DNA of 6,033 nucleotides, taken from Pseudomonadota bacterium (GTDB taxonomy: Bacteria; Pseudomonadota; Alphaproteobacteria; Rhizobiales; Xanthobacteraceae). The stretch is taken from assembly GCA_023405565.1 (NCBI GenBank), contig JAEXXW010000292.1, positions 1 through 6,033 on the forward strand. The letters run 5' to 3'. A program made the position numbers and the translations under genes. Position 1 is the stretch's first letter, and each line of letters begins with the position of its first letter. Below, one piece after another: positions 5,023-6,033 of the stretch. Below the pieces are notes generated by a model. That model made no database searches, was not told where the DNA came from, and saw only the letters and a list, made by a program, of their open reading frames with translations.

Positions 5023-5532
5023 ATGTTGAAAATTGCCGCCGTCGGAATGACCGCGCTTTTTGTGACTGCGTCACCACTGGCTTACGCACAATCGACGCAG
5101 TCATCGCGCTTCAACGCCGCCGAATGGAATGCCTTGACCGATATGCGAATTGATCTGATCAAAAGCGCGTTGCAGTTGACGCCTGATCAGACAAAATTCT
5201 GGCCTGCCATAGAGGATGCCATCCGCAGCAGGGCCAAGAACAGGCAAGCCCGCGTCGAGAGAATCATGGAGACGACGGGAGCGAGGGCACAGGAGACGCC
5301 CATTGAAGCCTTGCGCAACCGCGATCCGGTGGCCTTCCTCAATCGCCGCGCCGATACGCTGGCACAACGGTCGGCCGATCTGAAACAACTCGCGAATGCC
5401 TGGCAGCCGCTTTATGCGACGCTGACACCCGAGCAGAAGCGGCGCATGGCGGCCGTCTCGCTCTTTGTCCTTCGCGATATGACGGAAGCCGTCGAGCAGC
5501 GTCGGATGCAGTCCGAGGACGATGATGACTAA
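5023..5532 (+). CDS. Periplasmic Spy/CpxP-type LTXXQ-motif protein
   Basis: A 169-residue exported protein. A signal peptide covers residues 1-22 (MLKIAAVGMTALFVTASPLAYA, cleavage before QS). The mature chain looks largely helical and carries two copies of the family motif: LTPDQ (52-56) followed by TKFWPAIEDAI, and LTPEQ (134-138) followed by KRRMAAVSLFVLRDM. Paired LTxxQ motifs characterise the Spy/CpxP family (Pfam LTXXQ), whose E. coli members are periplasmic chaperone or stress-sensing proteins. The C-terminus is acidic (SEDDDD). By family, a role in envelope stress or periplasmic protein folding is likely, but the exact function is inference. Start 5023 has GGAGG five bases upstream and gives a clean signal peptide. 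The gene appears monocistronic: it has non-coding DNA on both sides and a strong terminator 56 bases after its stop. Confidence 0.85.
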   Translation: MLKIAAVGMTALFVTASPLAYAQSTQSSRFNAAEWNALTDMRIDLIKSALQLTPDQTKFWPAIEDAIRSRAKNRQARVERIMETTGARAQETPIEALRNRDPVAFLNRRADTLAQRSADLKQLANAWQPLYATLTPEQKRRMAAVSLFVLRDMTEAVEQRRMQSEDDDD

Positions 5533-5588
5533 CGGCTAGCGCGACCGTTATCCTGCTTGATGTTGTCCTGGTTCATTGCCCGATCATG

Positions 5589-5619
5589 GCGGACCGAAGC
5601 TTGCTTCGGTCCGCATTTT
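5589..5619 (+). terminator. Strong intrinsic terminator of the Spy-like gene
   Basis: GCGGACCGAAGC (5589-5600) and GCTTCGGTCCGC (5603-5614) are perfect reverse complements, giving a 10-11 bp GC-rich stem with a 4-6 base loop, followed by ATTTT (5615-5619). The T-run exists only in the plus direction, matching the gene ending at 5532. A weaker stem TAACGG/CCGTTA (5530-5535, 5545-5550) overlaps the stop codon itself. Confidence 0.85.
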
Positions 5620-5671
5620 GTGCGTGTGCCGCCTCATTCCTTTTAATCCTGCTTCATATTGCTTGAGTATG

Positions 5672-5699
5672 TTGATCGCTGCTGCCCTGTCAGCATATT
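5672..5699 (+). promoter_or_regulatory. Possible promoter of the membrane protein gene at 5733
   Basis: TTGATC (5672-5677) and CATATT (5694-5699) lie 16 bases apart and would start transcription about 27 bases before the ATG at 5733. The upstream terminator at 5589-5619 isolates this gene, so a promoter is expected in this interval. Confidence 0.35.
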
Positions 5700-5732
5700 G
5701 CCTTCCCACGACGTCCTTTCGTGAGGAACACA

Positions 5733-6033
5733 ATGACCGGCTATCTGCTCCGGATGTTGTTCTGGACGGTCTTCATCGGCGCGCTGATCTTCTGGCCGGC
5801 GGGGACGCTGGCTTATCCGGGCGCGTGGGCGTTGATGATTCTCTTTGTCATGAGCGGCGTCGCCATGGTGCTGTGGCTGTCGAAGCATAGCCCGAGCCTT
5901 CTGCGCGAACGCATGGCGTCACCGCTCCAGCGCGAGCAGAAGCCATGGGATCGCGTCTGGCTGATATTGTTCATTCTCGGATTCTGCGCCTGGATCGCCT
6001 TCATGGGCTACGACGCCGCGCGCACGCACTTCA
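5733..6033 (+). CDS. Membrane protein resembling the isoprenylcysteine carboxyl methyltransferase family (3' end outside window)
   Basis: The first 100 codons of a gene that runs off the right edge. ATG 5733 is preceded by GAGGA (5723-5727) five bases upstream. The translation has three hydrophobic segments, roughly residues 4-22, 31-50 and 74-92, separated by a hydrophilic loop with SKHSPSLLRERM and QREQKPWDRVW. The pattern of an FWPAGTLAYPGAWA turn after the first helix, then a helix ending in an H-x-P-x-LLRERM-like stretch and QKPWDR before the third helix, is what I associate with bacterial ICMT/phospholipid methyltransferase-like integral membrane proteins. Their S-adenosylmethionine-binding C-terminal part would lie beyond the window, so the catalytic motif cannot be checked. 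The substrate is unknown. The gene is separated from the Spy-like gene by a strong terminator and is likely a separate unit. Confidence 0.75.
   Translation, partial: MTGYLLRMLFWTVFIGALIFWPAGTLAYPGAWALMILFVMSGVAMVLWLSKHSPSLLRERMASPLQREQKPWDRVWLILFILGFCAWIAFMGYDAARTHF

Noticed and set aside
5576..5890. A 104-codon frame overlapping the start of the ICMT-like gene
   Set aside because: It begins inside the terminator region, has no ribosome site, and its translation lacks the membrane-protein pattern seen in the frame starting at 5733.

Overview
The window looks like an ordinary chromosomal segment of a GC-rich alphaproteobacterium, most likely a Bradyrhizobium/Rhodopseudomonas/Afipia-type Rhizobiales. 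That placement is inference from overall base composition, rare TTA/CTA/TCA codons, the style of the small secreted proteins and the two tRNA sequences. There is no CRISPR array, transposase, integrase, phage gene or toxin-antitoxin pair. I found no convincing new multi-gene system.

Left part (1-1653): the 5' portion of a small secreted protein gene runs off the left edge on the minus strand. A 415-base gene-free stretch with inverted repeats follows. Then come two plus-strand genes, 25 bases apart, for short exported Pro/Tyr-rich proteins of unknown function.

Middle (1655-4218): a 17-bp tandem duplication and a 9-bp-stem hairpin sit where the second secreted-protein gene converges with rlmB, which lies on the minus strand. 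RlmB is a SpoU-family 23S rRNA 2'-O-methyltransferase. Divergently from rlmB runs a gene for a Tat-exported family 5 (Dpp/Opp-like) ABC substrate-binding protein. No permease or ATPase gene accompanies it inside the window.

Right part (4219-6033): a promoter-like sequence precedes tRNA-Tyr(GTA) and tRNA-Gly(TCC), probably one transcript, with a hairpin-filled spacer and a weak terminator-like element downstream. Next is a periplasmic Spy/CpxP-type protein with two LTPxQ motifs, ending in a very strong intrinsic terminator. Last is the 5' part of a membrane protein resembling the isoprenylcysteine carboxyl methyltransferase family, which runs off the right edge.

Functionally the region mixes translation genes (rRNA methylation, two tRNAs) with cell-envelope and export genes. 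Apart from the tRNA pair and perhaps the two secreted-protein genes, each unit appears to be transcribed on its own.
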